Assembly: GCA_029210465.1 (NCBI GenBank)
Contig: JARGDL010000022.1
Span: 1-41,146, forward strand
DNA length: 41,146 bases
Source of the DNA: Stygiobacter electus
GTDB lineage: Bacteria > Bacteroidota > Ignavibacteria > Ignavibacteriales > Melioribacteraceae
Reading direction: 5' to 3'
A program made the translations under genes and the position numbers. The notes beneath the pieces are model-generated. The model worked only from the letters and a program-made list of their open reading frames with translations, had not been told where the DNA came from and made no database searches. Positions 1-8,839 of this stretch are shown one piece after another. The first letter of the stretch is position 1, and every line of letters begins with the position of its first letter.

Positions 1-67
<67 letters not shown>

Positions 68-91
68 ATCTTTTTCAAATTTTGTGGCACA

Positions 92-121
92 AATATATCT
101 AAGTTTATCACTACTGTCAAA
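92..121 (-). promoter_or_regulatory. strong promoter of the initiator tRNA gene
   Basis: On the minus strand, TTGACA (120-115) is followed after exactly 17 nt by TATATT (97-92), and transcription would start about 15-20 nt before the tRNA 5' end. The same bases also satisfy the Bacteroidota-type rule: TTTG (121-118), 20 nt, then TAnnTTTG (97-90). The -35 element abuts the stop codon of the upstream lipoprotein reading frame, so the tRNA appears to be transcribed independently of the purL cluster. Confidence 0.7.
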
Positions 122-127
122 TTAATA

Positions 128-532
128 TTAGTTTGGATTTTCTAAATCATCTTTTATGTAGAAATAATCACTTAATGCATTTATTCTTGGATAATCTATT
201 GCAATTATTTTAATTCTATAATGAATTGAGTTTGTAAAATTTTTTGGAATGTTCCAATTAAACTCTCCAATATTTGGAAATGAAATTGCTAAATAATCAA
301 TTAAAGCTTCTTTTTTGAATAAAATAATTTGAACTTTCTTTACCTCGTTACTCAATTGCCATTTGATTTTTTGCATTGTGGATGATTTTCATACCTCACC
401 AAATTTTGGCGAGATAATTTTTATATCATCCTTTATAATATTTATTGGTGAAGTTTCCTCGGAAAGAATTAGTTCTTCTCTTTGAGCGCATGAAATAAAA
501 AGAAATGATAAAACTATTAAAATTATTTTCAT
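128..532 (-). pseudogene. small lipoprotein with a Kre9/KNH-like Ig-fold domain, interrupted by in-frame TGA
   Basis: A strong GGAGG ribosome site precedes an ATG at 532-530. The frame encodes a lipoprotein signal (MKIILIVLSFLFISC, lipobox FISC), a short linker, then 'ISPKFGEV', a TGA stop at 391-389, and continues in the same frame to a TAA at 130-128. The part after the stop (KIKWQL...., then FPNIGEFNW and YRIKI) matches the pattern of the GPI-anchored Ser-Thr-rich (Kre9/KNH) beta-sandwich domain common in secreted Bacteroidota proteins. In that pattern the conserved stretch reads GGEVW followed by a few residues and I-W, so the TGA sits exactly where TGG (Trp) is expected. One G-to-A change explains it. 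Without the stop the product would be 134 residues. An ATG at 376-374, 12 nt past the stop, has no ribosome site of its own. The gene lies 66 nt downstream of the metallo-hydrolase gene, probably in the same transcript. Alternatives are a sequencing error or readthrough. Confidence 0.7.
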
Positions 533-598
533 GTATCCTCCAATTGTAATTGAAGGTTTTACTATGTGTAAATTTATAAAATAATAAGCAAATAAAAT

Positions 599-1963
599 TT
601 ACATTAAAACAATTTCTTTGAAATTTTCTGCAGAGTAAACTTTTCTTTTTGAATTGATTGATAATATTTTTTCGCCAATCCAATTTTTTGCTTCATCATT
701 TCCATGTACTAAAATGATTTTCTCGGGATTAAGTTTATTAACTATTTCAATCAACTCTTCTCTTTTTGAATGTGCAGAAAAATAAAATCTTTCTATTGTA
801 CATTGAACTTTTTTAGGTTCATCATCGAACAAAATCGAATCATTCTTTTGTGCTTTGGAAATAACATAACCAGGTGCTGTTTCATCAATGTAACCAACTA
901 TAAAGATTGCAAACTTTTTTTGATTCAACCAATATTTTGTAAATCTAAATGAAGGAGTATTTTTTAGAATCATTCCACTGCTTGCTAATATAATACCATT
1001 ATTTTTATTGAAGTAAGTTAAATCTTCTATTTCATTGAAATTAGTCTGTGGAATATTTCGCAATACCAGATCTTTCTTATCATAATTGACTATATAACGA
1101 TTTCTATCATAAACATTTGAAATTTCTTTTGACACTCCACCTGTATAAATATTTGTATCAGTAATTTTCTTCTTTTCAATTAAACTAAAAATCGTTGATA
1201 AAATTTCTTGAGTTTTACCAAGTGCAAAAACGGGGACTAAAATACTTCCATCATTATGTAAAATTTTATTAGCAAGTTTTGCAAATCTATTTGATTCGCT
1301 TAGCCAATTTCCAAGTTGCGATGAATCTGTTGCACCATAAGTTGTTTCTAAAATCAATGTTGTTGCTTTACCATAATCATTTAACTCAGCACCTACCATT
1401 AAGGATTGATTTGAAAGATTTATATCACCAGAGTATATAATTATTTCATTTTCAAATTCAATTTTAATAGATGCTGAACCCAAAATATGTCCGGCATCTA
1501 AAAATGTAATTTTTATTTTTTCATTTGAATTATGTGCAAAACCTTCAAGTAAAATTTCTTTTTTGTAATCAATATCACGAATGGATTTTACAAGCAAATC
1601 AATTTCTTCGTGAGTATAGTTTCTTAATTCATTTTGATCAATGTTTTCTTGTGCTAAAATATTTACAGCATTGTGAAGAACAATTTCTGCTATTTCTTTT
1701 GTTTGATATGTAGAATAAATTATTACATGTGGAAATTCTTGCACCAGAAAAGGCAAAGCTCCAATATGATCTTGATGAGCATGACTTATAAATACAAAAT
1801 CAAGTGGTTCATTTTTAATCAGAGAAAAATATGGTAATGATTCTTTTCCTTTTTTTCGCGGGTCAATACCGCAATCGAGTAAAATTCCTGTGTTGTTAAT
1901 ATTGAGATAAAAACAGCTTGCACCAATATCACTTGCTCCACCGAGTGGAATAAATTTAATCAT
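599..1963 (-). CDS. beta-CASP metallo-beta-lactamase-fold RNA hydrolase (YSH1/CPSF-like)
   Basis: This 454-residue cytoplasmic protein has the metallo-beta-lactamase zinc motifs in order: HAHQDH (61-66), the His in DAGHILGSA (159), and the Asp in YSGDI (180). The beta-CASP markers follow: an acidic motif A in LETTYG (about 206), motif B in FSAHS (His 398) and motif C in LVHGN (420-422). This architecture belongs to the CPSF73/YSH1-type RNA endo/exonucleases (COG1236). The substrate is presumably RNA, but bacterial members of this exact group are little characterised, so the target is unknown. The start codon overlaps the stop of the upstream YD-repeat gene by 4 nt, implying translational coupling. 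It is not an RNase J, which has a longer C-terminal domain and a different arrangement. Confidence 0.87.
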   Translation of the reverse strand: MIKFIPLGGASDIGASCFYLNINNTGILLDCGIDPRKKGKESLPYFSLIKNEPLDFVFISHAHQDHIGALPFLVQEFPHVIIYSTYQTKEIAEIVLHNAVNILAQENIDQNELRNYTHEEIDLLVKSIRDIDYKKEILLEGFAHNSNEKIKITFLDAGHILGSASIKIEFENEIIIYSGDINLSNQSLMVGAELNDYGKATTLILETTYGATDSSQLGNWLSESNRFAKLANKILHNDGSILVPVFALGKTQEILSTIFSLIEKKKITDTNIYTGGVSKEISNVYDRNRYIVNYDKKDLVLRNIPQTNFNEIEDLTYFNKNNGIILASSGMILKNTPSFRFTKYWLNQKKFAIFIVGYIDETAPGYVISKAQKNDSILFDDEPKKVQCTIERFYFSAHSKREELIEIVNKLNPEKIILVHGNDEAKNWIGEKILSINSKRKVYSAENFKEIVLM

Positions 1964-2889
1964 TTAAAATATTCGTATTTATACTTTCCGTAAAAAACAG
2001 GGTTATCAGAATTGTCATATCTAATTTCTTCGTTTTGAAGACCGTTCTTTAAATAGTTAAAAGTTATTCTATATTGTCTTGAACCATCATTTGAATATAA
2101 TTTATCTTCTATCAAATCATCATTTTGATTATACGACATGTAACGTTTTGTTTGCGGATTTGCAATTTCTATTAAGTTTCCATTTGAATCATATTTATAA
2201 TTAATCGTGTATGGTGAAGATTCTGTAACTTCCTCTTTAATTACTTTACCATTATTATCGTAAGTAAAATGCGTTTTAACAATTATCTTTCCATCCTTAT
2301 TTTCTATTTGAGAGTTGATCAATTTCCCATTATCCCAAAAATTTTTAAATATATTAATTAATTCTCCTTTATCATTAAAATTTCTTGTTTCAATTAAATT
2401 ATTTTCTTTATCATATTTAAAAATCATTTTAGATGGAGTGCCTCTTTCTTGATCAAATAAAATTCTTTCAACTTCGTTTCCACTGAGATCATATTTAGAT
2501 TCTTTTTTACCAATTAATTTATTGGATGCATTATAAACATCCATTCTTATAATTCTTCCTAAATTATCATACTTAAAAGTGTAACGTAAATCTATTTTAC
2601 CTAATGAAGTATATCTAATTTGTTCTTTGCGTAAACCATTTTTATCAAAAAATGTTTTTTCAGTCAAAGTCAATTTCTTGGGCAATTTTCCTTGAGCATT
2701 ATAAAATGCTGCGTATCGGAATCTTGTTTTGACTTTTATTTTTTTTGCTTTTTCTATTTCTTTAACTCCCTGCTCTTTAATTTCATTTTTTGCTCTTTCA
2801 TTTTCATTGTAATATTGTGCTTTTAGTGTATTGAGATTCACTGCAAGAAAAATAAAACTTATTAATAAAAATACTTTTTTAATTTTCAC
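1960..2889 (-). CDS. exported YD-repeat (RHS-like) protein of unknown function
   Basis: The 309-residue product starts with a signal peptide (hydrophobic residues about 7-24, ending LKAQ). It then carries about six tandem units of 25-30 residues with a K/T-YD-x-x-G/N-x-x-I core: FKYDNLGRIIR, SKYDLSGNEVE, FKYDKENNLIE, FTYDNNGKVIK, YKYDSNGNLIE, and a degenerate MSYNQNDDLIE. These are YD/RHS-type beta-hairpin repeats, here as a short solenoid without the toxin core or C-terminal effector of large RHS proteins. No catalytic motif is visible. Its 5' end overlaps the upstream YihY-like gene by 11 nt and its 3' end overlaps the metallo-hydrolase gene by 4 nt, so it is in the middle of an operon. The role could be periplasmic or outer-membrane binding; I cannot assign more. 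Confidence 0.85.
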   Translation of the reverse strand: MKIKKVFLLISFIFLAVNLNTLKAQYYNENERAKNEIKEQGVKEIEKAKKIKVKTRFRYAAFYNAQGKLPKKLTLTEKTFFDKNGLRKEQIRYTSLGKIDLRYTFKYDNLGRIIRMDVYNASNKLIGKKESKYDLSGNEVERILFDQERGTPSKMIFKYDKENNLIETRNFNDKGELINIFKNFWDNGKLINSQIENKDGKIIVKTHFTYDNNGKVIKEEVTESSPYTINYKYDSNGNLIEIANPQTKRYMSYNQNDDLIEDKLYSNDGSRQYRITFNYLKNGLQNEEIRYDNSDNPVFYGKYKYEYFK

Positions 2890-3829
2890 TTAAAACTCCA
2901 TTTTGTATAAAATTATTTTGATTTTTATTTAAACTTTCACGGTAAAGTTGGCCAATTTCTGCGCCAATGATAAATAATATAGCTGAATAATAAACCCAAA
3001 AAAGAACTGCAATAATTAATATAAAAGCGCCATAAAATGGATTTGAATTTAGAATATAATTACTATAATAGCCAAATATGATTCTAACTACTTCCCAAAG
3101 AAATACTGTCCAAAAGGCACTCATTGCTGCAACTTTTTTACCTAATTTTTCGTAAGGAATTAAATAGTAAAGTGCAAAGAACAAACCAAACATTATAATT
3201 AAAGATGAAATATAAACTATGGAATTCCATATTGCACTAATATTTAAATTACGGATAATTTCTGTATTACTAGTAAGTCTGTAAATTAAATTAACAGCTG
3301 GTAAAATGAACGTTGCAAATGAAACAAGAATTAACATAAGTAAAACCATCATTATATCACGAAGTAATCCATATAAAAAACCACGTTCAACTTTAACATC
3401 AAAAATTTGATTTAGAATTGTTCTTACACTACTGAAAATCCATGTTGAAGTAAAAGTTAAACCTATGATACCAATCCAAAAAGCAGTAGCTTTAAGCTGA
3501 ATTACTTGCGGCAAACGTGATATAATTATTCTTTCCACATAAGAAGCATAAGCGGGATATGGAATTGCCTGATCTACTACGTTAATAATTTGTGCTTCTA
3601 TAATTTGTTGATCAAAAATATTTGAGAGCAAAGAAAAGATTAAAAGAATGAAAGGAATTATTCCAAGAAAAAGAGAAAATGAGATTCCACCAGCAGCTAA
3701 AAATAAATTGTGTTTTTCCATTCTTCTGAATAATTCAATAATGTAGTGATCTACAAACTCAATTATTTTTTTTGCTGTATCTAAAGAAACAATTGAAGAT
3801 ATTTTTTTTAAAAGTCTAACTTTTTGCAT
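2879..3829 (-). CDS. YihY/BrkB-family inner-membrane protein
   Basis: This 316-residue protein has about six membrane segments and family-typical stretches: an N-terminal amphipathic region, [20 protein letters not shown] (about 44-63), and a C-terminal [20 protein letters not shown]. These identify the YihY/virulence factor BrkB family, formerly mislabelled ribonuclease BN. Its molecular function is not settled; transport or envelope roles have been proposed. It overlaps purL by 14 nt upstream and the YD-repeat gene by 11 nt downstream, so it is expressed with both. The short, charged C-terminus is cytoplasmic by the positive-inside rule. Confidence 0.88.
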   Translation of the reverse strand: MQKVRLLKKISSIVSLDTAKKIIEFVDHYIIELFRRMEKHNLFLAAGGISFSLFLGIIPFILLIFSLLSNIFDQQIIEAQIINVVDQAIPYPAYASYVERIIISRLPQVIQLKATAFWIGIIGLTFTSTWIFSSVRTILNQIFDVKVERGFLYGLLRDIMMVLLMLILVSFATFILPAVNLIYRLTSNTEIIRNLNISAIWNSIVYISSLIIMFGLFFALYYLIPYEKLGKKVAAMSAFWTVFLWEVVRIIFGYYSNYILNSNPFYGAFILIIAVLFWVYYSAILFIIGAEIGQLYRESLNKNQNNFIQNGVLSEN

Positions 3830-6044
3830 TCATTTTTCTTGGAATTGAATTATAATATAAATCCATCAAGTGATTTAATGAGAATTGATATTGTTCATTT
3901 ATGTTAAGTGATTTTCCACCAGCGATACCAAGGAAATAAAATGGTGTAAAAGATTTTGAAGCTATTTCTTCGAACTTCTCTTTATTTTCTTGTGAAACTG
4001 TAACAATAATTCTTGATTGACTTTCAGAGAAAAATGAAAAATCTTCTCTTGTTTTAATTGGAATATGAACATTAGCACCAATTGGATTTTCATCATCAAT
4101 TATACAACATTCGGCTAAGGCACATAAAATTCCACCTTCAGATATATCGTGAGCTGAGTTTATTAATTTTTGCTCGATTAAATTCAATACTAAATGATGT
4201 AAATCTTTTTCAGCTTGTAAATCAATTTTGGGGCAATCTCCTTTTACTAAGTTATGAACTACTTTTAAATATTCGCTTCCTCCAATTTCTTCATAATCTT
4301 CGCCTAATACATAAATTAAATCATTTTCATTTTTAAAATTAGCAGTTGTAACATTTTCTAAATTTTCAATTAAACCAACCATTCCTATTGTTGGAGTTGG
4401 ATAAACAGCAGCTTCAGGACTTTCATTATAAAAACTAACATTTCCACCAGTTACTGGTGTGTTAAAATATTTACAAGCTTCACTCATCCCTTCAATTGCT
4501 TTTTTAAATTGCCAATAATTTTCTGGTTTGTATGGATTTCCAAAATTCAAACAATTTGTAATTGCTAAAGGAATTGCACCCGAACAAACAACATTACGTG
4601 CAGATTCAGCAACGGCTATTTTTGTTCCTTCTTTTGGATTTAAGTAAACATATCTACCATTACAATCTGTTTTTGCTGCTATAGCTTTGTTAGTTTCTTT
4701 TATATAAATAACAGCGGCATCTGAACCGGGACCAACAATTGTGTTTGTTCTTACCATTGAATCATATTGTTCATAAACCCAACGTTTAGAAGCAATATTT
4801 GGTGATGAAAAGATTTTTTCAAATGTGTCCGAGATACAATCTGGTTCTGGTAATTTATTTTTATCAAAAGAAAGTGTTTCCATAAAATATTCTGGTTCTT
4901 TTGTATCTCTGTAATAAACAGGTGCATTCCCACCAAGTACTAATTCAACTGGAGGAATTTCCGCTTTCAATTCACCATGATGATAAATTAAAAGATTTTC
5001 TTCATCAGTAACTTCACCTATAATTTCGCAATGCAAATCCCATTTATCAAATATTTTTTTTACTTCTTCTTCTTTTCCTTTTTTGACAACAACCAACATT
5101 CTTTCCTGACTTTCAGATAACATTATTTCATAAGCGTTCATATCATGTTCACGTAAAGGAACTTTATCAAGGTTTATTTTCATTCCCGATTTTCCTTTAG
5201 CACTCATTTCAGAAGTTGAACAAGAAATACCTGCAGCACCCATATCCTGAATACCAACAATCAGATCATTTTTAATAATTTCAAGAGTAGCTTCAAGTAA
5301 AAGTTTTTCTGTAAAAGGATCCCCAACTTGAACTGATGGTCTTTTAGCTTCAGATTTTTCAGAAATTTCTTCTGAAGCAAAAGTTGCCCCGTGAATTCCA
5401 TCTCTTCCAGTTGAAGAGCCGACAATAAAAACGGGATTACCATTTCCTTTAGCAACAGCAGATGCAACTCTTTTAGTATCAACTAATCCAATCGCCATTG
5501 CATTTACTAATGGATTGGTTTTATAACATTCATCAAAATAAACTTCGCCAGCTACTGTTGGAACACCAAAACAATTACCATAATCACCAATTCCTTTAAC
5601 AACGCCTTCAAATAAATATCTTGTTCTTGCATCATCTAAATTTCCGAAACGAAGAGAATTCAATGCAGCAATAGGACGAGCACCCATTGTGAAAATATCT
5701 CTCAAAATTCCACCGACACCAGTTGCAGCACCTTGATATGGTTCAACTGCAGAAGGATGATTGTGGCTTTCTATCTTAAAAGCTATTGCTAATCCATCTC
5801 CAATATCAACTAATCCAGCATTCTCTTCACCAGCTCCAACTAATAATCTTCCGCCACTTCTTGGTAATGTTTTAAGCAATGCTATTGAATTTTTATAACT
5901 GCAATGTTCACTCCACATTACAGAAAATATACCCAGTTCTGTAAAAGTTGGTGTTCTGCCTAATCTTTCACAAACCCAACCGTATTCTTCTTCTGTAAGT
6001 CCATGTTCTAATGCAAGCTTTAGATTAACTTCAGGTTCTTTCAT
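3816..6044 (-). CDS. purL: phosphoribosylformylglycinamidine synthase subunit PurL
   Basis: PurL converts formylglycinamide ribonucleotide to the amidine with ATP and ammonia, the fourth step of de novo purine synthesis. The 742 residues match the short, stand-alone PurL, which works in complex with separate PurS and PurQ subunits; neither is in this window. Diagnostic motifs are WSEHCSYK (44-51), [11 protein letters not shown] (92-102), GAATGVGGI (105-113) and, in the second half, [11 protein letters not shown] and HDISEGG. Two related ATP-binding halves are evident. The gene leads the minus-strand cluster and is divergent from the PP2C phosphatase gene across a repeat-bearing 294-bp spacer. 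Coupling of a purine gene to the YihY-like and metallo-hydrolase genes is probably organisational rather than functional. Confidence 0.97.
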   Translation of the reverse strand: MKEPEVNLKLALEHGLTEEEYGWVCERLGRTPTFTELGIFSVMWSEHCSYKNSIALLKTLPRSGGRLLVGAGEENAGLVDIGDGLAIAFKIESHNHPSAVEPYQGAATGVGGILRDIFTMGARPIAALNSLRFGNLDDARTRYLFEGVVKGIGDYGNCFGVPTVAGEVYFDECYKTNPLVNAMAIGLVDTKRVASAVAKGNGNPVFIVGSSTGRDGIHGATFASEEISEKSEAKRPSVQVGDPFTEKLLLEATLEIIKNDLIVGIQDMGAAGISCSTSEMSAKGKSGMKINLDKVPLREHDMNAYEIMLSESQERMLVVVKKGKEEEVKKIFDKWDLHCEIIGEVTDEENLLIYHHGELKAEIPPVELVLGGNAPVYYRDTKEPEYFMETLSFDKNKLPEPDCISDTFEKIFSSPNIASKRWVYEQYDSMVRTNTIVGPGSDAAVIYIKETNKAIAAKTDCNGRYVYLNPKEGTKIAVAESARNVVCSGAIPLAITNCLNFGNPYKPENYWQFKKAIEGMSEACKYFNTPVTGGNVSFYNESPEAAVYPTPTIGMVGLIENLENVTTANFKNENDLIYVLGEDYEEIGGSEYLKVVHNLVKGDCPKIDLQAEKDLHHLVLNLIEQKLINSAHDISEGGILCALAECCIIDDENPIGANVHIPIKTREDFSFFSESQSRIIVTVSQENKEKFEEIASKSFTPFYFLGIAGGKSLNINEQYQFSLNHLMDLYYNSIPRKMNAKS

Positions 6045-6086
6045 TTTTGTTCCAATTTTAGCTCATCAAATATAAAAAATAGTTAG

Positions 6087-6147
6087 TAATTGATAATTGC
6101 AAATTGATAATTGATAATTGATAATTGATAATTGCAAATGGCTAATT
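6087..6147. repeat. ATTGATA heptamer tandem repeat tract in the purL/PP2C spacer
   Basis: This AT-rich tract has ATTG recurring every 7 bases. The unit is ATTGATA, interrupted by variant units containing ATTGCAA, and it decays into the flank at about 6147. It lies 40-100 bp before the purL start in the divergent intergenic region (6045-6338). The same heptamer recurs at 39897-39964, so it is a family in this genome and not a unique operator. The rest of the spacer holds nothing recognisable except a possible promoter next to the plus-strand gene. Confidence 0.8.
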
Positions 6148-6272
6148 TAAGAATGAGGCTTATCATCTTTTGGCTGAGAGAATTGAGAATTAATATGTTA
6201 TTTATACTAAGTTTTGTCATAACTCGAAAATTCAATAAAAGTTGTGGTTATTTTTTTTGACAGTAGAAATAA

Positions 6273-6304
6273 ATTGCCAATCCAATTAAACATTTCTATA
6301 TTTA
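6273..6304 (+). promoter_or_regulatory. possible Bacteroidota-type promoter of the PP2C phosphatase gene
   Basis: ATTG (6273-6276) is followed after 20 nt by TATATTTA (6297-6304). This is close to the TTTG / 17-23 nt / TAnnTTTG consensus of primary promoters in this group, and would give a leader of about 30 nt. Only partial matches support it, so it is tentative. Confidence 0.3.
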
Positions 6305-6338
6305 ACCCGTCTTATCAAATAATAAAAAAGAATAAACA

Positions 6339-8762
6339 ATGATTAACTTTATCAATAATCATAAGTATTGGCTGTTAAGTTTTTTTATAGCAGCAATTAC
6401 AATTTTAGTTTTGTATTCCTCAAGTATTAATAACTACTTCAAACTAAATATTACAAGAGAAGAAGCGATAGTTATTGCAGAAAATTTTTTGAAAAATGAA
6501 AATATTGATACCAAAAATTTTAAGAAGGAAGCTTCATTTGATAATTCAAATGTTGAATTTAGATATTTCATTAAGAAGTTGGGTAATAAAAAGTTTAAAG
6601 AATTTATAGAAAAGGATAAAAGAAATTTAAGCTGGCAAGTAATGTTTCATCAAGATTTGCCAAGACAAATCCAACAAAAAACTTTTTGGGTTGATGTTGA
6701 TAAAGATGGAAATGTGTTTGGTTTTAGATCCACTATACCTGATACAATAAAAATAAATTCTATAAGTAAAAGTGAAGCTATTGAAATTGTTTCAGAATAT
6801 TTAAAGAAAAAAATTGGAAATAATTTTAATAAGTATTCACTAATTGAAATTAAAGAAGAACAATTACGAAACAGAACAGATTATAATTTTAGGTGGGAAA
6901 AAAATATTGACTACCCAAGCGGTAAAAATATTTTAACAGCAAAAATCGTTGGCGATAAAGTTTTAAGCTTCACTCATTATTTTGAAGTCCCACAAAATGA
7001 AAGAAATTATTTTACCAATTCAGAAGCTTTATTAGGTACAACATCTGTTGTTTTCTTAATCATCTTAATAATTTATGCTTTTTCATTGTTCTTGAAAAAA
7101 TATCATCAAGGCGAAGTATGGATTAGCGTCGGTAAAACAATATTCTTTCTTTATTTTGTTTTAGCTTTAATTGAAAGTATAAATAATTGGCCACAACTTG
7201 GGTTTGGAGCTTTCGTTGGCGATCTTCAATTTTCTTCAGTTAGATTTATAGTTTTTCTAATTTATGGATTAATATTTCGGCTTTTTCTTGGTCTATTAAT
7301 TTTTGTTTCTTGGAGTGTTGGTGAATCTTATGCTCGTTCTTTATGGCCTGAAAAATTAAAAAGCATGGATGGTTTTATTAAAGGACATATTCTTTCCATG
7401 CATACTGGAACATCTTTAATGAAAGGTTTGGTTATTGGTACGATGCTTTCCTTATCTTATCTAATTGGAAATATCGTACTGAACGTTCCTGATAGTGTTA
7501 TATTTATTAATCCTGCTTCATATTTAGATATTTATGCCGGATGGTTTCCTGCTATTGGTATAGTAGTAGAAGGTTTTACAACTTCTTTATTAGCAAGCAT
7601 AGTTTTAACCTTTTTTATTGTAAATATTTCTTACCAGAGATGGAAAAGGAAATGGATTTCAATTTTACTTTCAGGATTACTAACAACAATATGTGTTGTA
7701 ATTTCTTCCACACCGCCTTCACTAAATAATATTTGGGCTAATTTAATTTCCAACTTTTTATTCGGAAGTTTTCTTGCATACTTGTTTTTCAAATTCGATT
7801 TGGTTGTAGTAACAAGCACATTATTTTTTTCATTTCTTATAACAAGATTATATGTAATACTTCCATCGCAGAATAATTTTTTCATGATAAATGCTCTTAT
7901 AGCTTTACTTGTAATTTTTGTTGGATTAGCGATTTACTTTATAAGCCGATATAAAAAGGAAGATTTTGTTTTGGAAAATTTTGGTTTGCCTTCACATGTT
8001 CAAAGAATTTCTGAAAGAGAAAGATTAAAAAAAGAACTTGAGATTGCCGCTAAAGTCCAATTAAGTTTATTGCCAAAAGAAGAACCAAAAATTCAAGGAT
8101 ATGATATTGCAGCAATTTCAATTCCTGCCATTGAAGCGGGTGGAGACTATTTTGATTTTGTAAAACTTTCTGCAAATAAATTAGGTATTGCTATTGGTGA
8201 TGTTTCTGGTAAAGGTGTTGGAGCTGCAATTTATATGACATTAACTAAAGGAATTTTACAAGCACATGCTGAAGAAGATGTTTCTCCTAAAAATGTATTA
8301 GCAAAAGTAAATCGCCTACTTTATAAATCGATTGAAAAAAATACTTTTGTAAGTATGTTTTATGCAATTTTAGATTATCAATATCACAAAATAACTTATG
8401 CAAGAGCTGGCCATACTCCTGGAATTTTAACTAATAAAAATACAGGAGGGACAAAATTATTACTAAGTAAAGGAATGGCATTAGGTTTAGAAGAAGGAAA
8501 TGTTTTCAATTCTTCATTAATCGAAGATTCTTTTCAAATTAATAGTGGTGATGTGTTTGTTCTTTACACAGATGGCTTTACTGAAGCTATGAATGAAAAA
8601 CATGAAGAATTTGGTGAAGAAAGATTTTTAAAGTTAATTGAACATAATCGAAATCTTCCTTCGAAAGAAGTAATTAATTTAATAGTAAAAGAAATTAGAA
8701 AATTTGCAGATAATTTTCCTCAACATGATGATATGACAATGGTTGTTGTAAAAAAACTTTAA
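6339..8762 (+). CDS. multi-pass membrane PP2C/SpoIIE-type protein phosphatase
   Basis: The 807-residue protein has an N-terminal membrane anchor (about 11-29). A periplasmic part of about 200 residues follows, with two similar helices, ITREEAIVIAENFL (38-51) and ISKSEAIEIVSEYL (142-155), resembling PepSY/YcdB-type repeats. After it come about eight to ten membrane segments (about 230-550) and a cytoplasmic C-terminal phosphatase domain (about 560-807). The phosphatase domain shows the linker LEIAAKVQLSLLP, then GGDYFDF (about 600), GDVSGKGVGAA and a final HDDMTMVVV, which carry the metal-binding aspartates of RsbU/SpoIIE-like PP2C enzymes. Such enzymes dephosphorylate anti-sigma-factor antagonists or similar phosphoproteins. 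No anti-sigma kinase or STAS gene is next to it, so the partner is elsewhere. It is monocistronic or leads the DUF5916 gene 77 nt downstream. Confidence 0.88.
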   Translation: MINFINNHKYWLLSFFIAAITILVLYSSSINNYFKLNITREEAIVIAENFLKNENIDTKNFKKEASFDNSNVEFRYFIKKLGNKKFKEFIEKDKRNLSWQVMFHQDLPRQIQQKTFWVDVDKDGNVFGFRSTIPDTIKINSISKSEAIEIVSEYLKKKIGNNFNKYSLIEIKEEQLRNRTDYNFRWEKNIDYPSGKNILTAKIVGDKVLSFTHYFEVPQNERNYFTNSEALLGTTSVVFLIILIIYAFSLFLKKYHQGEVWISVGKTIFFLYFVLALIESINNWPQLGFGAFVGDLQFSSVRFIVFLIYGLIFRLFLGLLIFVSWSVGESYARSLWPEKLKSMDGFIKGHILSMHTGTSLMKGLVIGTMLSLSYLIGNIVLNVPDSVIFINPASYLDIYAGWFPAIGIVVEGFTTSLLASIVLTFFIVNISYQRWKRKWISILLSGLLTTICVVISSTPPSLNNIWANLISNFLFGSFLAYLFFKFDLVVVTSTLFFSFLITRLYVILPSQNNFFMINALIALLVIFVGLAIYFISRYKKEDFVLENFGLPSHVQRISERERLKKELEIAAKVQLSLLPKEEPKIQGYDIAAISIPAIEAGGDYFDFVKLSANKLGIAIGDVSGKGVGAAIYMTLTKGILQAHAEEDVSPKNVLAKVNRLLYKSIEKNTFVSMFYAILDYQYHKITYARAGHTPGILTNKNTGGTKLLLSKGMALGLEEGNVFNSSLIEDSFQINSGDVFVLYTDGFTEAMNEKHEEFGEERFLKLIEHNRNLPSKEVINLIVKEIRKFADNFPQHDDMTMVVVKKL

Positions 8763-8768
8763 TTTTTC

Positions 8769-8783
8769 TTACAAAGTTTGTAA
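8769..8783. promoter_or_regulatory. perfect 15-bp palindrome upstream of the DUF5916 gene
   Basis: TTACAAAGTTTGTAA is a perfect inverted repeat around a central G, 57 bp before the next start codon and just after the phosphatase stop codon. The centre is too tight for a good RNA hairpin and no T-run follows, so a protein operator is more likely than a terminator. Chance palindromes of this kind are not rare in AT-rich DNA. Confidence 0.3.
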
Positions 8784-8839
8784 CAAAAATATTTTCATCT
8801 TCGTCTTAATGATTAGAAAAATTAAATCATGAGTTCAAG

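Noticed and set aside
389..391. UGA as selenocysteine codon or recoded Trp
   Set aside because: The family position is Trp rather than Cys/Sec, and other genes here (for example hldD and the alpha/beta hydrolase) end in TGA with the standard code. No SECIS-like structure was recognised.
426..683. 85-residue minus-strand open frame
   Set aside because: It overlaps the end of the metallo-hydrolase gene and the lipoprotein start in another frame, and its Asn/Lys/Phe-rich sequence shows no motif or ribosome site.
6087..6147. Replication origin or plasmid iterons
   Set aside because: No DnaA-box cluster, replication gene or partition gene is near; the same heptamer recurs in a simple convergent gap.
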